29,056 nt of DNA from an uncultured Prevotella sp. (GTDB lineage: Bacteria > Bacteroidota > Bacteroidia > Bacteroidales > Bacteroidaceae). The notes beneath the pieces were generated by a model. The model was not told where the DNA came from. It was given only the letters and a program-made list of their open reading frames with translations, and made no database searches. Positions 9,465 through 17,859 of this stretch are shown here, in pieces; the first letter of the stretch is position 1, and each line of letters opens with the position of its first letter. The stretch is taken from the NCBI GenBank assembly GCA_905372445.1, contig CAJPPF010000011.1:1-29056 (forward strand). The letters run 5' to 3'. The translations under genes were made by a program, and so were the position numbers.

Positions 9465-12365
9465 ATGAAGAAACTATGTCTTTTGGCATTATCCATCGTT
9501 TTGTGCTTCGGTGCAAGTGCGAAGGACTACAAGTACTCTGCCGTTGAAGGCGACCCTATGGGAGTACGGATGTATACCCTCAACAACGGTCTGAAGGTTT
9601 ATCTGTCGGTAAACAAGGAGCAGCCACGTGTCACTGCATACATCGCAGTCAACACCGGTTCAAAGAATGATCCGGCTGAATACACAGGTCTGGCTCACTA
9701 TCTGGAGCACCTGATGTTTAAAGGTTCCAAGCAGTTTGGCACAACGAATTACACGCAGGAGAAACTTTATATCGACAAGATCACGGCACTCTACGAGGAG
9801 TATCGTACACTGACCGACAAGGAACAACGCAAGGCAAAGTATCATGAGATAGACTCTGTCAGCCAGATTGCCGCACAATACAATATCCCTAATGAATATG
9901 ATAAGCTTATGGCGCTCATTGGCAGCGAAGGCAGCAACGCATACACCTCATGGGAAATAACGTGCTATACCGAAGACGTGCCAAGCAACGAGCTGGAGCG
10001 CTGGGCAAAGATTCAGGCGGATCGTTTTCAGAATCTCGTAATGCGCGGTTTCCATACCGAGCTTGAGGCTGTGTATGAAGAGAAGAACATATCATTGGCA
10101 AGCGATCAGGAGAAGGCTTTCGATGCCTTTATGCTGAAACTATTTCCAACCCATTCCTACGGCACACAGACAACAATTGGTACTCAGGAGCACCTGAAGA
10201 ACCCATCACTGATTGCCATACAGAATTATTACAACCGCTATTACGTTCCTAACAACATGGCAATTGTAATGGCAGGAGACCTTGATTTCGACAGTACAAT
10301 CTCCACTATCGACAATTATTTCGGCGATTGGAAGCCGGGCAATGACCCTTCTGGTCGCACCTTTGCAGAGCAACCTGTGTTCACTACCCCACAGGAGACC
10401 TTCGTAGTGGGTCAGGAGCAGGAGAACATCATGCTGGGCTGGCGCTTCAAAGGTGCCGCCGACTTGCAGAACGACACTCTTCAGATGATGTCGCAAGTGC
10501 TCTCTAATAACAGTGCAGGACTGATAGATCTCAATCTTAACCAAAAGATGCTCGTACAAGAAGCATCTGCGGCAACACTGCCACTAAAGGATTATTCTGT
10601 TTTTGTAATCGGTGGTGCGCCTAACGATGGACAGCCCCTCGATGAAGTACGACAGCTGCTGCTCGGCGAAGTAGAGAAACTGAAACGTGGCGAGTTTGAC
10701 GACGATCTCCTCGTATCAATCGTGAACAACGAGAAACTCCAGTATCTTAAGCGTCTCGAGAAGAACAGAGAACGAGTGTCGGTGATAGTCGATGCATTCA
10801 TCAACGGCGAGGACTGGGCGCAGCACGTAGGTCAGATTGACCGCATGGCGAAGCTCACCAAGGCAGATATCGTCAGCTTCGCAAACAAATACCTCACTCA
10901 AGGATACATATATGTGGAAAAACGCATGGGCGAGGATACCTCCGTGAAGAAGATAGAGAAGCCTGTCATTACCCCTATCCCAGCCAACAGAGAGTTGCAA
11001 AGCACATTCCTCGCTGACATGGCAGCCGAGAATGTGAAACCGATACAGCCGGAGTTTGTAGATTTCAAGAAAGCGCTGAACTTCACAAAGACAAAGAGTA
11101 ACCTCCCTGTCATATACGTACAAAACAAGGAGAACGACCTTTTCAACCTCACATTCATGTATGACTTCGGTACAGAAGCTGACAACAGATACGATATAGC
11201 AGCCAATTACCAGATGCTGATAGGCACAAAGAAACTCACACCCGAGGAGATTCAGAAACAGTTCTACAAACTTGCATGCGACTATAAAATCAACGTGTCA
11301 GACGACAAGTTGACCGTTACGCTGTCCGGTCTTCATGAGAATATGCAGGCAGCCCTCACTCTTCTGAACGACGTGATGCAGAATGCTGTTGCCGACAAGG
11401 AAGTCTATGCACAGTTCGTCGACCAGATTCTCAAGATGCGTCAGGACGACAAGAAGGAGCAACGCGCTTGTTTCTTACGCCTTTGGAACTATGCTCTGCA
11501 CGGACCACGTAACGTCTACACAAACATAATGAGCGAGAGTGAACTCAAGGCGACTGCGCCATCAACATTCACAGACCTGATAAAGAGACTTAACGAAATG
11601 GAGCATACCGTGCTCTACTATGGTCCTGCAAGTGAGAAAGAACTGTCTGCAATAATCACCAATGCACATAAGACAAGCAAGAAACTCCGTGCCGTACCAC
11701 AGAACAAGGCATACGAGTGGACAACAACGCCACAGACAGAGGTGTTCATTGCACCATACGAGGCAAAGAACATCTATATGCGAATGCTCAATAACAGCAA
11801 TAAGCCGTGGAATGTCAGTGAGTATCCATTAATTAACGTGTTCAACGAATACTTCGGCGGAGGCATGAACAGCATCGTATTCCAGGAGTTGCGCGAGACA
11901 CGTGGACTGGCTTACAATGCCAATGCTTTCTATGTCACACCACCAAAGCTACACAACCCTGAGTACACACTCATGCACATCATCTCGCAAAACGACAAGA
12001 TGATGGACTGCATCAATGTCTTCAAGGAGATTACCGACAAGCTCCCTGCCAACGATGCAGCCTTAGACATCGCAAAGCAGAGTCTGATGAAGAGCATAGC
12101 AGCAAACCGCATAACAAAGTATAACCTCATCACCACCTATTTATATAATAAGGAGCGTGGGATAGATTACGATATCAATAAGCCTCTCTATGAGGAAATC
12201 CCTTCATTGACAATGCAGGATGTGGTCAACTTCGAGCAGAAAAACATCGCAGGAAAGCCTCTACACTACATCATACTCGGCGACGAGAAAGAGCTTGACA
12301 TGAAGGCACTTGAGAAGGTTGGACCTGTAAAGAAGCTGACCTTAGAGCAGATTTTCGGTTATTAA
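9465..12365 (+). CDS. Exported M16 family zinc metallopeptidase (pitrilysin/insulinase type)
   Basis: A 966-residue protein with an N-terminal signal peptide (MKKLCLLALSIVLCFGASA, 1-19), so it acts in the periplasm or outside the cell. The inverted zinc motif HxxEH is seen as HYLEH (78-82) in a typical LAHYLEHLMFKG context. The downstream ELEAVYEEKN segment supplies the third zinc ligand glutamate. A second, inactive M16 half follows, with the usual RETRGLAYNANA element near residue 810, which belongs to the substrate-binding C-terminal domain. The full length agrees with two-half fused M16 proteases. It starts 28 bp after the DUF4954 gene and is followed by fumarase after 63 bp; no terminator is seen in either gap. 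Confidence 0.95.
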   Translation: MKKLCLLALSIVLCFGASAKDYKYSAVEGDPMGVRMYTLNNGLKVYLSVNKEQPRVTAYIAVNTGSKNDPAEYTGLAHYLEHLMFKGSKQFGTTNYTQEKLYIDKITALYEEYRTLTDKEQRKAKYHEIDSVSQIAAQYNIPNEYDKLMALIGSEGSNAYTSWEITCYTEDVPSNELERWAKIQADRFQNLVMRGFHTELEAVYEEKNISLASDQEKAFDAFMLKLFPTHSYGTQTTIGTQEHLKNPSLIAIQNYYNRYYVPNNMAIVMAGDLDFDSTISTIDNYFGDWKPGNDPSGRTFAEQPVFTTPQETFVVGQEQENIMLGWRFKGAADLQNDTLQMMSQVLSNNSAGLIDLNLNQKMLVQEASAATLPLKDYSVFVIGGAPNDGQPLDEVRQLLLGEVEKLKRGEFDDDLLVSIVNNEKLQYLKRLEKNRERVSVIVDAFINGEDWAQHVGQIDRMAKLTKADIVSFANKYLTQGYIYVEKRMGEDTSVKKIEKPVITPIPANRELQSTFLADMAAENVKPIQPEFVDFKKALNFTKTKSNLPVIYVQNKENDLFNLTFMYDFGTEADNRYDIAANYQMLIGTKKLTPEEIQKQFYKLACDYKINVSDDKLTVTLSGLHENMQAALTLLNDVMQNAVADKEVYAQFVDQILKMRQDDKKEQRACFLRLWNYALHGPRNVYTNIMSESELKATAPSTFTDLIKRLNEMEHTVLYYGPASEKELSAIITNAHKTSKKLRAVPQNKAYEWTTTPQTEVFIAPYEAKNIYMRMLNNSNKPWNVSEYPLINVFNEYFGGGMNSIVFQELRETRGLAYNANAFYVTPPKLHNPEYTLMHIISQNDKMMDCINVFKEITDKLPANDAALDIAKQSLMKSIAANRITKYNLITTYLYNKERGIDYDINKPLYEEIPSLTMQDVVNFEQKNIAGKPLHYIILGDEKELDMKALEKVGPVKKLTLEQIFGY

Positions 12366-12428
12366 ACCTTCGTTTCAACCCAACAGACAATATCAACGAG
12401 TTAGGAAAAAATATAAAAACAAATCATT

Positions 12429-14072
12429 ATGGCAAATGTAGAATTTAAGTATTCCCCTATGTTCCAGCTTGGCGAGGACAAGACACAGTATCGCCTGCTG
12501 ACAAAGGAAGGCGTGACAGTTAGCGAGTTTGAAGGACATGAGATTCTCAAAGTGTCCAAAGAAGCGCTGACGCTCCTTGCAGAGACCTGTTTCCACGATG
12601 TGGAATTCATGCTCCGTCGTGAGCACAACGAGCAGGTGGCAAAGATTCTCTCTGACCCAGAGGCATCAGAGAACGACAAGTATGTAGCACTGCAGTTTCT
12701 CCGCAATGCCGAGACAGCAGCCAAAGGAGTACTTCCTTTCTGCCAGGACACCGGCACAGCTATCATCCATGGCGAGAAAGGTCAGCAGGTATGGACTGGT
12801 TTCGAAGATGAGGAAGCACTGTCAAAGGGCGTTTTCAACACATTCGTAAACGACAATCTGCGCTACTCTCAGAACGCTCCGCTCAACATGTACGACGAGG
12901 TGAACACCAAGTGCAACCTCCCGGCTCAGATTGACATAGAGGCAGTAGAAGGTGCAGAGTACCGTTTCGTATGCGTGGCAAAGGGCGGTGGCTCTGCCAA
13001 CAAGACATATTTCTACCCTATGACAAAGGCTACAATCCAGAACGAGGGCACTCTCCTGCCATTCCTCGTAAAGGAAATGGAGCACCTCGGCACAGCAGCC
13101 TGTCCTCCTTACCACATCTGCTTCGTAATAGGTGGCACGTCGGCTGAGAAGAATCTCCTCACCGTTAAGCTTGGTTCTATCAAGTACTACGACTCACTGC
13201 CTACCACCGGCGACGAGACAGGACGTGCTTTCCGCGACATCGACCTCGAAGAGAAACTGCTCAAGGAGGCGCATAAGATTGGTCTTGGCGCACAGTTCGG
13301 AGGTAAGTATCTCGCTCACGATATCCGTGTGATACGTCTTCCACGTCATGGCGCTTCATGTCCTATAGGTATGGGTGTAAGCTGTTCAGCCGACCGTAAC
13401 ATCAAGGCAAAGATCAACCGCGACGGTATTTGGATTGAGCAAATGGATTCTAATCCTACAGAACTCATTCCTGAAGAGTATCGTAAGCCTGGCGAAGGCA
13501 CTAACGGAATAGAGATTGACCTTAACAATGGCATGGATGCTATACTTAAGGAACTTACTAAATACCCAGTGTCTACACGCGTCAACCTGAAGGGTACTAT
13601 CATCGTAGCACGCGACATCGCTCATGCAAAGATCAAGGCACGTCTTGATGCCGGCGAGGGACTGCCACAGTATCTGAAGGACTACCCTGTTCTCTACGCT
13701 GGTCCGGCTAAGACTCCGGAGGGCTATCCTTGCGGTTCAATGGGACCAACCACAGCCAACCGCATGGACCCATACGTTGATGAGTTCCAGGCTAACGGCG
13801 GATCACTCGTGATGATTGCCAAGGGCAACCGTTCAGATGTTGTCACAGAGGCTTGCAAAAAGCACGGCGGTTTCTATCTCGGCACTATCGGTGGCGTGGC
13901 AGCGGTACTATCACAGAGTTCTATCAAGTCGATAGAGTGTGTTGAGTTCCCAGAGATAGGAATGGAGGCAGTATGGAAGATTGAGGTAGAGAACTTCCCT
14001 GCATTCATCCTCGTCGACGATAAGGGCAACGATTTCTTCAAGCAGCTGAAGCCTTGCGCTTGCTGTAAATAA
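12429..14072 (+). CDS. Class I fumarate hydratase, iron-sulfur dependent
   Basis: A 547-residue single-chain class I fumarase interconverting fumarate and malate in the branched TCA pathway. The N-terminal and C-terminal domains are fused, as in FumA/FumB. Likely [4Fe-4S] ligands are Cys105 (PFCQDTGT), Cys225 (TAACPPYHI) and Cys319 (GVSCSADRN). The spacings of 120 and 94 residues agree closely with those known for this family. Other signatures are GGGSANKT (186-193) and GPTTANRMD in the C-terminal part. It ends in a CACCK tail whose role is unknown. Last gene of the hflX run, with a strong terminator 8 bp after the stop codon. fumA/fumB naming cannot be decided from sequence. Confidence 0.96.
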   Translation: MANVEFKYSPMFQLGEDKTQYRLLTKEGVTVSEFEGHEILKVSKEALTLLAETCFHDVEFMLRREHNEQVAKILSDPEASENDKYVALQFLRNAETAAKGVLPFCQDTGTAIIHGEKGQQVWTGFEDEEALSKGVFNTFVNDNLRYSQNAPLNMYDEVNTKCNLPAQIDIEAVEGAEYRFVCVAKGGGSANKTYFYPMTKATIQNEGTLLPFLVKEMEHLGTAACPPYHICFVIGGTSAEKNLLTVKLGSIKYYDSLPTTGDETGRAFRDIDLEEKLLKEAHKIGLGAQFGGKYLAHDIRVIRLPRHGASCPIGMGVSCSADRNIKAKINRDGIWIEQMDSNPTELIPEEYRKPGEGTNGIEIDLNNGMDAILKELTKYPVSTRVNLKGTIIVARDIAHAKIKARLDAGEGLPQYLKDYPVLYAGPAKTPEGYPCGSMGPTTANRMDPYVDEFQANGGSLVMIAKGNRSDVVTEACKKHGGFYLGTIGGVAAVLSQSSIKSIECVEFPEIGMEAVWKIEVENFPAFILVDDKGNDFFKQLKPCACCK

Positions 14073-14079
14073 CACAGAC

Positions 14080-14120
14080 AAGGAGCTATGTAGAGAAAAA
14101 TGTCTGCATAGCTCCTTTTT
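14080..14120 (+). terminator. Rho-independent terminator after fumarase
   Basis: AAGGAGCTATG (14080-14090) pairs with CATAGCTCCTT (14107-14117) around a 16-base loop, and a run of five T ends at 14120. It follows the fumarase stop codon at once and marks the end of the hflX-to-fumarase transcription unit. Confidence 0.9.
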
Positions 14121-14156
14121 ATTTCAATACACATAATATGCGAAAAATTCTTTTAT

Positions 14157-14230
14157 CCAAAATCATTCAATAGATTCCAAACTGCTTTCGTCTGATTGCG
14201 AAGCAGTTTGAAATCTATTGAATGATTTGG
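14157..14230. repeat. Long near-perfect hairpin, 30-bp arms
   Basis: The arms 14157-14187 and 14201-14230 are inverted copies that differ only by one extra A and one C/T change, around a 13-base loop. No clean T run follows on either strand, so it is not a typical terminator. It lies 5 bp before the second inverted repeat pair that begins at 14235, and the two may form one composite element. Confidence 0.85.
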
Positions 14231-14234
14231 TTTA

Positions 14235-14431
14235 AACCCTAATCGGTCATTAGACCGCATTTGCTTAGATTTGTAATTACCGTCATGCTTCCTGTCTGCT
14301 TTAGTCCGCTTGCCGACATCTGCGCTGCCATTACATCTTGACGTAGCCCACTACGTCTTCGATGAAACATCAACACATATGCTCAACAATCTAACAAAAT
14401 CAGTCAAGGATTCTAATGACCGATTCGGGTT
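14235..14431. repeat. Inverted-repeat-bounded element (MITE-like)
   Basis: AATCGGTCATTAGA at 14241-14254 is repeated inverted at 14412-14425. With flanks, the arms 14235-14254 and 14412-14431 match in 19 of 20 bases. They enclose about 157 bp, which holds a small perfect hairpin GACGTAG-CCCA-CTACGTC (14340-14357) and a 43-codon minus-strand ORF ending in the left arm. No recombinase is near. It could be a non-autonomous mobile element, a structured RNA or an invertible segment. It lies between the 3' ends of the convergent fumarase and endonuclease-family genes. Confidence 0.7.
14239..14370 (-). CDS. Possible 43-residue ORF inside inverted-repeat element
   Basis: An open frame on the minus strand starts with ATG at 14370 (MFHRRRSG) and stops with TAG at 14239-14241, inside the left repeat arm. 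The predicted peptide is basic at its N-terminus and contains MAAQMSASGLKQTGSMTV. In-frame stop codons lie shortly upstream. I recognise no family, and there is no promoter or ribosome-binding evidence. It could equally be chance within a non-coding repeat; it is recorded because its ends coincide with the element. Confidence 0.2.
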   Translation of the reverse strand: MFHRRRSGLRQDVMAAQMSASGLKQTGSMTVITNLSKCGLMTD

Positions 14432-14467
14432 AAAACGCAATATGTTTCATACTGCAGAAAAGAACTA

Positions 14468-15349
14468 TTAGAATTCCAGTTCTGCTACTACAGGATTGTG
14501 GTCGGAAATATATCCCCAGCGTGATTCCGGCTTATTTGCGTCTATCTGGTGCTCCTGATAGACAAAGGCATGACCTGTCTTAATGGTTGGCGTGACGAAG
14601 ATAAAGTCTATCTTCTTACGGTCAGCCATTGGCTGCTTGCCCCAGTCGTGCCATGAATATGAAGGACCTTCTCTATGTGTTGCCATCTTATGAGCATCGT
14701 GCAGTACGAATTCATTTGTCGTAATGGTGCGATAAGCCTCCGATGTGTCATTGACATTGAAGTCGCCTGTGAGCACTGCAGGGCGGTCGCCGACAATGTC
14801 CTTTATTCTGTCGATGATGAGCAGGGCTGATTTACGGCGTGCTTCAATCCCTACATGGTCGAAATGTGTGTTCACAGCCATGAAAATCTTACCGTTCTTC
14901 TTATCCTTGAATTTTGCCCATGTGGCAATACGGCAGCAGGCTCCGTCCCAACCAATAAAGCCTACAGAATCAGGATATTGCGACAGCCAGAACGTGCCAC
15001 TGTCCATTGCGTCGAAGCGATCCTTGCGGAAAAATATAGGCGATGCCTCACCTTTGTCCTTGCCGTTGTCACGACATACACCTACATAATCATACTCCGG
15101 AAGACGTTCGCCAAGGTCAACAAGCTGATTCCAGAGCACTTCCTGCATACCACAGATGTCGATATGCTGCGATTTAATATAGTTTGCAACAGAGTCGCGA
15201 CGGTATTTCCAGTTGTTGAGCGAATCTTCGGGATTATCGTAGCGAATGTTAAATGTCGCCCATTTCACACGCGTCGTTCTCTCATTACAAGACGCAAACG
15301 ACTGACTTATAAAAGCTATGACGATAGCAATCAAAAACAACTTTTTCAT
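14468..15349 (-). CDS. Exported endonuclease/exonuclease/phosphatase family protein
   Basis: A 293-residue protein of the EEP fold (DNase I-like, inositol polyphosphate phosphatase-like). Residues 1-20 are a signal peptide. The stretch FASC (18-21) resembles a lipobox but lacks the usual Leu at -3, so a lipoprotein is possible, not certain. Active-site elements in order are Asn34 (FNIRYD), Glu70 (GMQEV), HFD (162-164), GDFN (195-198), KIDFIF (246-251) and SDHNP (282-286), with Asp283-His284 the catalytic end. The substrate cannot be read from the sequence. An upstream ATG at 15379 lies inside the preceding terminator hairpin, so the start at 15349 is chosen. It follows the ROK gene by 74 bp on the same strand. 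Confidence 0.9.
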   Translation of the reverse strand: MKKLFLIAIVIAFISQSFASCNERTTRVKWATFNIRYDNPEDSLNNWKYRRDSVANYIKSQHIDICGMQEVLWNQLVDLGERLPEYDYVGVCRDNGKDKGEASPIFFRKDRFDAMDSGTFWLSQYPDSVGFIGWDGACCRIATWAKFKDKKNGKIFMAVNTHFDHVGIEARRKSALLIIDRIKDIVGDRPAVLTGDFNVNDTSEAYRTITTNEFVLHDAHKMATHREGPSYSWHDWGKQPMADRKKIDFIFVTPTIKTGHAFVYQEHQIDANKPESRWGYISDHNPVVAELEF

Positions 15350-15362
15350 CTTTATGTAATTA

Positions 15363-15393
15363 GAAAAGGGGAAGCACACAGCGTCCTCCCCTT
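15363..15393 (-). terminator. Probable terminator after ROK kinase gene
   Basis: On the minus strand AAAGGGG (15393-15387) pairs with CCCCTTTT (15370-15363) around a 16-base loop, with a short T-rich end. It lies between the ROK gene and the exported EEP gene. The T run is short, so read-through is likely and the two genes may still be partly co-transcribed. Confidence 0.55.
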
Positions 15394-15422
15394 TATATTG
15401 TCAATTTTCTTATTAAGAGGAA

Positions 15423-16406
15423 CTAATCCTGTATCTCCCAAGCAATGGCACTTGCACCAAGAACAGCAGCAGAACTGCCGTCGAGAGCACTTACAAGGAA
15501 TTTTGCCTTGCCCTTGAATATGTTCAGAACATTCTCGTCGTAAGCTTTCTTGATAGGGTCCATTATCAGGTCGCCAGCCTTTGTCAGACCACCGAAGAAC
15601 ACGAATGCCTCCGGTGAAGAGAAAGCGCTGAAGTCAGCACATGAGCGACCAAGCATCTCACCCGTGAACTTATAGATATCGAGAGCCACCTCGTCGCCCT
15701 TGCCGGCAGCGATTGAGACATCAAGAGAAGTAATCTTTTCAGGATTCAACTCACGGAGAATAGAAGGGCGGTCGGTTGTTGCAAGGATCTCGCGAGCCGA
15801 GCGTGCGACACCAGTTGCAGAGCAATAAGCCTCAAGACAGCCACGGCGTCCACATCCACAGCTGCGTCCGTCGCGCTCAGAAATTGTGTGACCAAGCTCT
15901 CCCGCAAAACCATCGCAGCCATAAACGAGCTGACCATTGACAACAATACCTGAGCCTACACCTGTGCCGAGGGTTATCATGATGAAGTTCTTCATGCCGC
16001 GGGCAACACCATAAGTCATCTCACCAAGAGCAGCAGCGTTGGCATCGTTGGTCAAAGCTACAGGGATTCCAAGGCGTTTTGAGAACAGGCTTGCCAACGG
16101 AACGACACCATCGTGACCCCACTCAAGGTTAGGAGCAAACTCTATTGTCCCGTTATAATAGTTGCCATTAGGTGCACCGATACCCATACCCCTGATGAGA
16201 TCAATACCTCCAACCTGGTCGATTATAAGCTTAAGAGCCTCGCATGCAGCTTTAACATAAGCATTAACGTCGTCACCATATCCTTGGGTCTTAATAGATG
16301 TTGTGGCACGAATATCGCCACGACTGTCAACAATTCCGAACACAGAGTTCGTTCCACCAAGGTCAAGCCCAATCACATATGGCTTCATTTCTGTAGTTTC
16401 TACCAT
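15423..16406 (-). CDS. ROK family sugar kinase (glucokinase-like)
   Basis: A 327-residue cytoplasmic kinase that phosphorylates a hexose, probably glucose or an N-acetylhexosamine. ATP-binding DLGGTN (15-20) opens the N-terminal domain. TNDANAAALGE (119-129) carries the catalytic Asp121, and TLGTGVGSGI (145-154) is the second phosphate loop. GELGHTI with His173 and CGCGRRGCLE (183-192) form the ROK zinc site. There is no helix-turn-helix domain, so this is an enzyme and not an NagC-type repressor. Its own promoter lies at 16500-16530. Substrate unknown; GlcNAc or glucosamine would fit the hexosaminidase and nagB genes 10 kb away, but glucose is equally possible. The alternative start at 16388 (MKPYVIG) cannot be excluded. 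Confidence 0.92.
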   Translation of the reverse strand: MVETTEMKPYVIGLDLGGTNSVFGIVDSRGDIRATTSIKTQGYGDDVNAYVKAACEALKLIIDQVGGIDLIRGMGIGAPNGNYYNGTIEFAPNLEWGHDGVVPLASLFSKRLGIPVALTNDANAAALGEMTYGVARGMKNFIMITLGTGVGSGIVVNGQLVYGCDGFAGELGHTISERDGRSCGCGRRGCLEAYCSATGVARSAREILATTDRPSILRELNPEKITSLDVSIAAGKGDEVALDIYKFTGEMLGRSCADFSAFSSPEAFVFFGGLTKAGDLIMDPIKKAYDENVLNIFKGKAKFLVSALDGSSAAVLGASAIAWEIQD

Positions 16407-16499
16407 TTTTGTATTAAGTGTTTTTAGTTAATAAAAATCATATATAAATATGCAGAACCGGCTTATATATACCTGAAAGCTAAAGCCGTATTCTGTGAA

Positions 16500-16530
16500 C
16501 AAAGTTAGAAAAAAAACAGAAGAAAACAAA
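16500..16530 (-). promoter_or_regulatory. Bacteroidetes-type promoter for ROK kinase
   Basis: On the minus strand TTTG (16530-16527), a 19-bp spacer and TAACTTTG (16507-16500) match the consensus closely. The leader of about 85 bases to the ATG at 16406 contains CGGCTT and AAGCCG, which can pair as a 6-bp hairpin near 16461-16488. No known riboswitch was recognised there. Confidence 0.75.
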
Positions 16531-16601
16531 GGTTTTAAACGAAAAAAATGTATTAAACTTAAATAAAGGTACAATTTCACCGCTTTCTCGAAAAAATACA
16601 G

Positions 16602-16609
16602 TAACTTTG
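16602..16609 (+). promoter_or_regulatory. -7 promoter box before LysE-family gene
   Basis: TAACTTTG is a perfect TAnnTTTG match and ends 8 bp before the ATG at 16618. No good -33 TTTG is present at the usual spacing. If used, the mRNA would be leaderless or nearly so. It is the only promoter candidate for the lysE-DUF4924-rfbD-prfC cluster. Confidence 0.5.
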
Positions 16610-16617
16610 CAGGCATT

Positions 16618-17286
16618 ATGCAGGTATTATTTCCAATAAATATAATAGAACTAATCTTCAAGGGTATACTTATAGGCATCATCGCATCAGCGCCGATGGG
16701 ACCGGTAGGTGTGCTTTGTATCCAGCGTGTGCTGAACAAGGGTCGCTGGCAAGGCTTTGCCACTGGTGTCGGAGCAGCTTTCAGCGACATAATATATGCT
16801 CTGCTGACTGGTCTTGGAATGAGATTCATGCTTGACTTCATTACTAAACCTACCCCACTGTTCATCCTGAAAGTGGTAGGCTCACTACTGCTCATGGCAT
16901 TCGGAGTCTACTGTTTCCGCAGCCGACCACGAGAAGTTCATCTGGTGAATAAGGCAAATATGTCGCTGGGATACAATGCCCATACAGCATTTTGGATCAC
17001 CTTTGCCAATCCTCTCATCATACTGCTTTTCATTGCCGTCATGGCGCAGTTGTCCTTTGTCGTGCCTAACCATCCGCTGGAGATGGGCATAGGATACTTG
17101 AGCATATTTGTTGGGGCTTTACTTTGGTGGTTCGGACTGACATGGCTTGTCGACCAGATAAAAGAGAGGTTCAACCAAAATGGAATACTTATCATCAACA
17201 AGGTCATAGGCGCAATCGTCATCATCGTGTCAGCTATATTCCTTGTTGGCACCGTGTTCAATATATACAGCCTCTCATGGTATTGA
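16618..17286 (+). CDS. LysE family translocator (amino-acid or metabolite exporter)
   Basis: A 222-residue inner-membrane protein with about six hydrophobic segments. The family signature GILIGIIASAPMGPVGVLCI (16-35) lies in the first membrane helix, where LysE/RhtB proteins carry their conserved Pro-Gly motif. Later helices lie near 40-65, 70-95, 120-140, 150-170 and 190-215. The substrate is unknown; LysE-type proteins export amino acids, cations or peptides. The conserved motif starts 15 residues in, so the start cannot be much further downstream. It is followed by the DUF4924 gene after 28 bp and heads a four-gene plus-strand cluster. Confidence 0.9.
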   Translation: MQVLFPINIIELIFKGILIGIIASAPMGPVGVLCIQRVLNKGRWQGFATGVGAAFSDIIYALLTGLGMRFMLDFITKPTPLFILKVVGSLLLMAFGVYCFRSRPREVHLVNKANMSLGYNAHTAFWITFANPLIILLFIAVMAQLSFVVPNHPLEMGIGYLSIFVGALLWWFGLTWLVDQIKERFNQNGILIINKVIGAIVIIVSAIFLVGTVFNIYSLSWY

Positions 17287-17314
17287 TGACAAACAGTACA
17301 AAAGACGGAAGACT

Positions 17315-17857
17315 ATGATAATAGCACAGAAATTAAGAAAAGAGAATATAGCCGAGTATCTGCTTTACATGTGGCAGGTGGAGGATATAATTCGTGCATA
17401 CAACTGCTCGCTGACACAGTTGAAAAGTGAATATATAGCACGCTTTCAGGTCGACGACATCGAGATATACGAAGAGATGGTTGACTGGTATGGCAACATC
17501 ATACGCATGATGAATCAGGAGGGGAAGCGCGAGAAAGGTCATCTCAATATAAACGACATCATCGTGCAGGACCTCGGCGACCTCTCCGCACAACTGCTGG
17601 CAAGCACTAAGTTCCCGTTCTACAATGCGGAGTATTACCGCGTACTGCCATACATCGTCGAACTGCGCAATAAAGGCGACAAGGACGTAAGCGAGATTGA
17701 GACTTGCCTGAATGCGCTCTATGGCGTTATGATGCTGCGTCTGCAGAATAAAGAGGTGTCGCAACAGACGCAGAACGCCGTGAAAGAGATAACGACATTC
17801 CTCGGTATGCTTGCCGACTATTACAAGAAGGACAAAGAAGAAGGATTAGAATTTTAA
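17315..17857 (+). CDS. DUF4924 family protein, unknown function
   Basis: A 180-residue, probably all-helical and cytoplasmic protein with no signal peptide or membrane segment. It begins MIIAQKLRKENIAEYLLYM and is rich in Glu, Lys, Leu and Tyr. I assign it to DUF4924, a Bacteroidetes family with no known activity; no catalytic motif is visible. The frame is open further upstream (to 17243), but that stretch overlaps the LysE gene and does not resemble the rest, so 17315 is the likely start. The stop codon is 2 bp before rfbD, which suggests translational coupling. Confidence 0.85.
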   Translation: MIIAQKLRKENIAEYLLYMWQVEDIIRAYNCSLTQLKSEYIARFQVDDIEIYEEMVDWYGNIIRMMNQEGKREKGHLNINDIIVQDLGDLSAQLLASTKFPFYNAEYYRVLPYIVELRNKGDKDVSEIETCLNALYGVMMLRLQNKEVSQQTQNAVKEITTFLGMLADYYKKDKEEGLEF

Positions 17858-17859
17858 AC

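Noticed and set aside
16407..16499. Riboswitch in the ROK kinase leader
   Set aside because: Only one 6-bp stem is visible and no known riboswitch core could be recognised.
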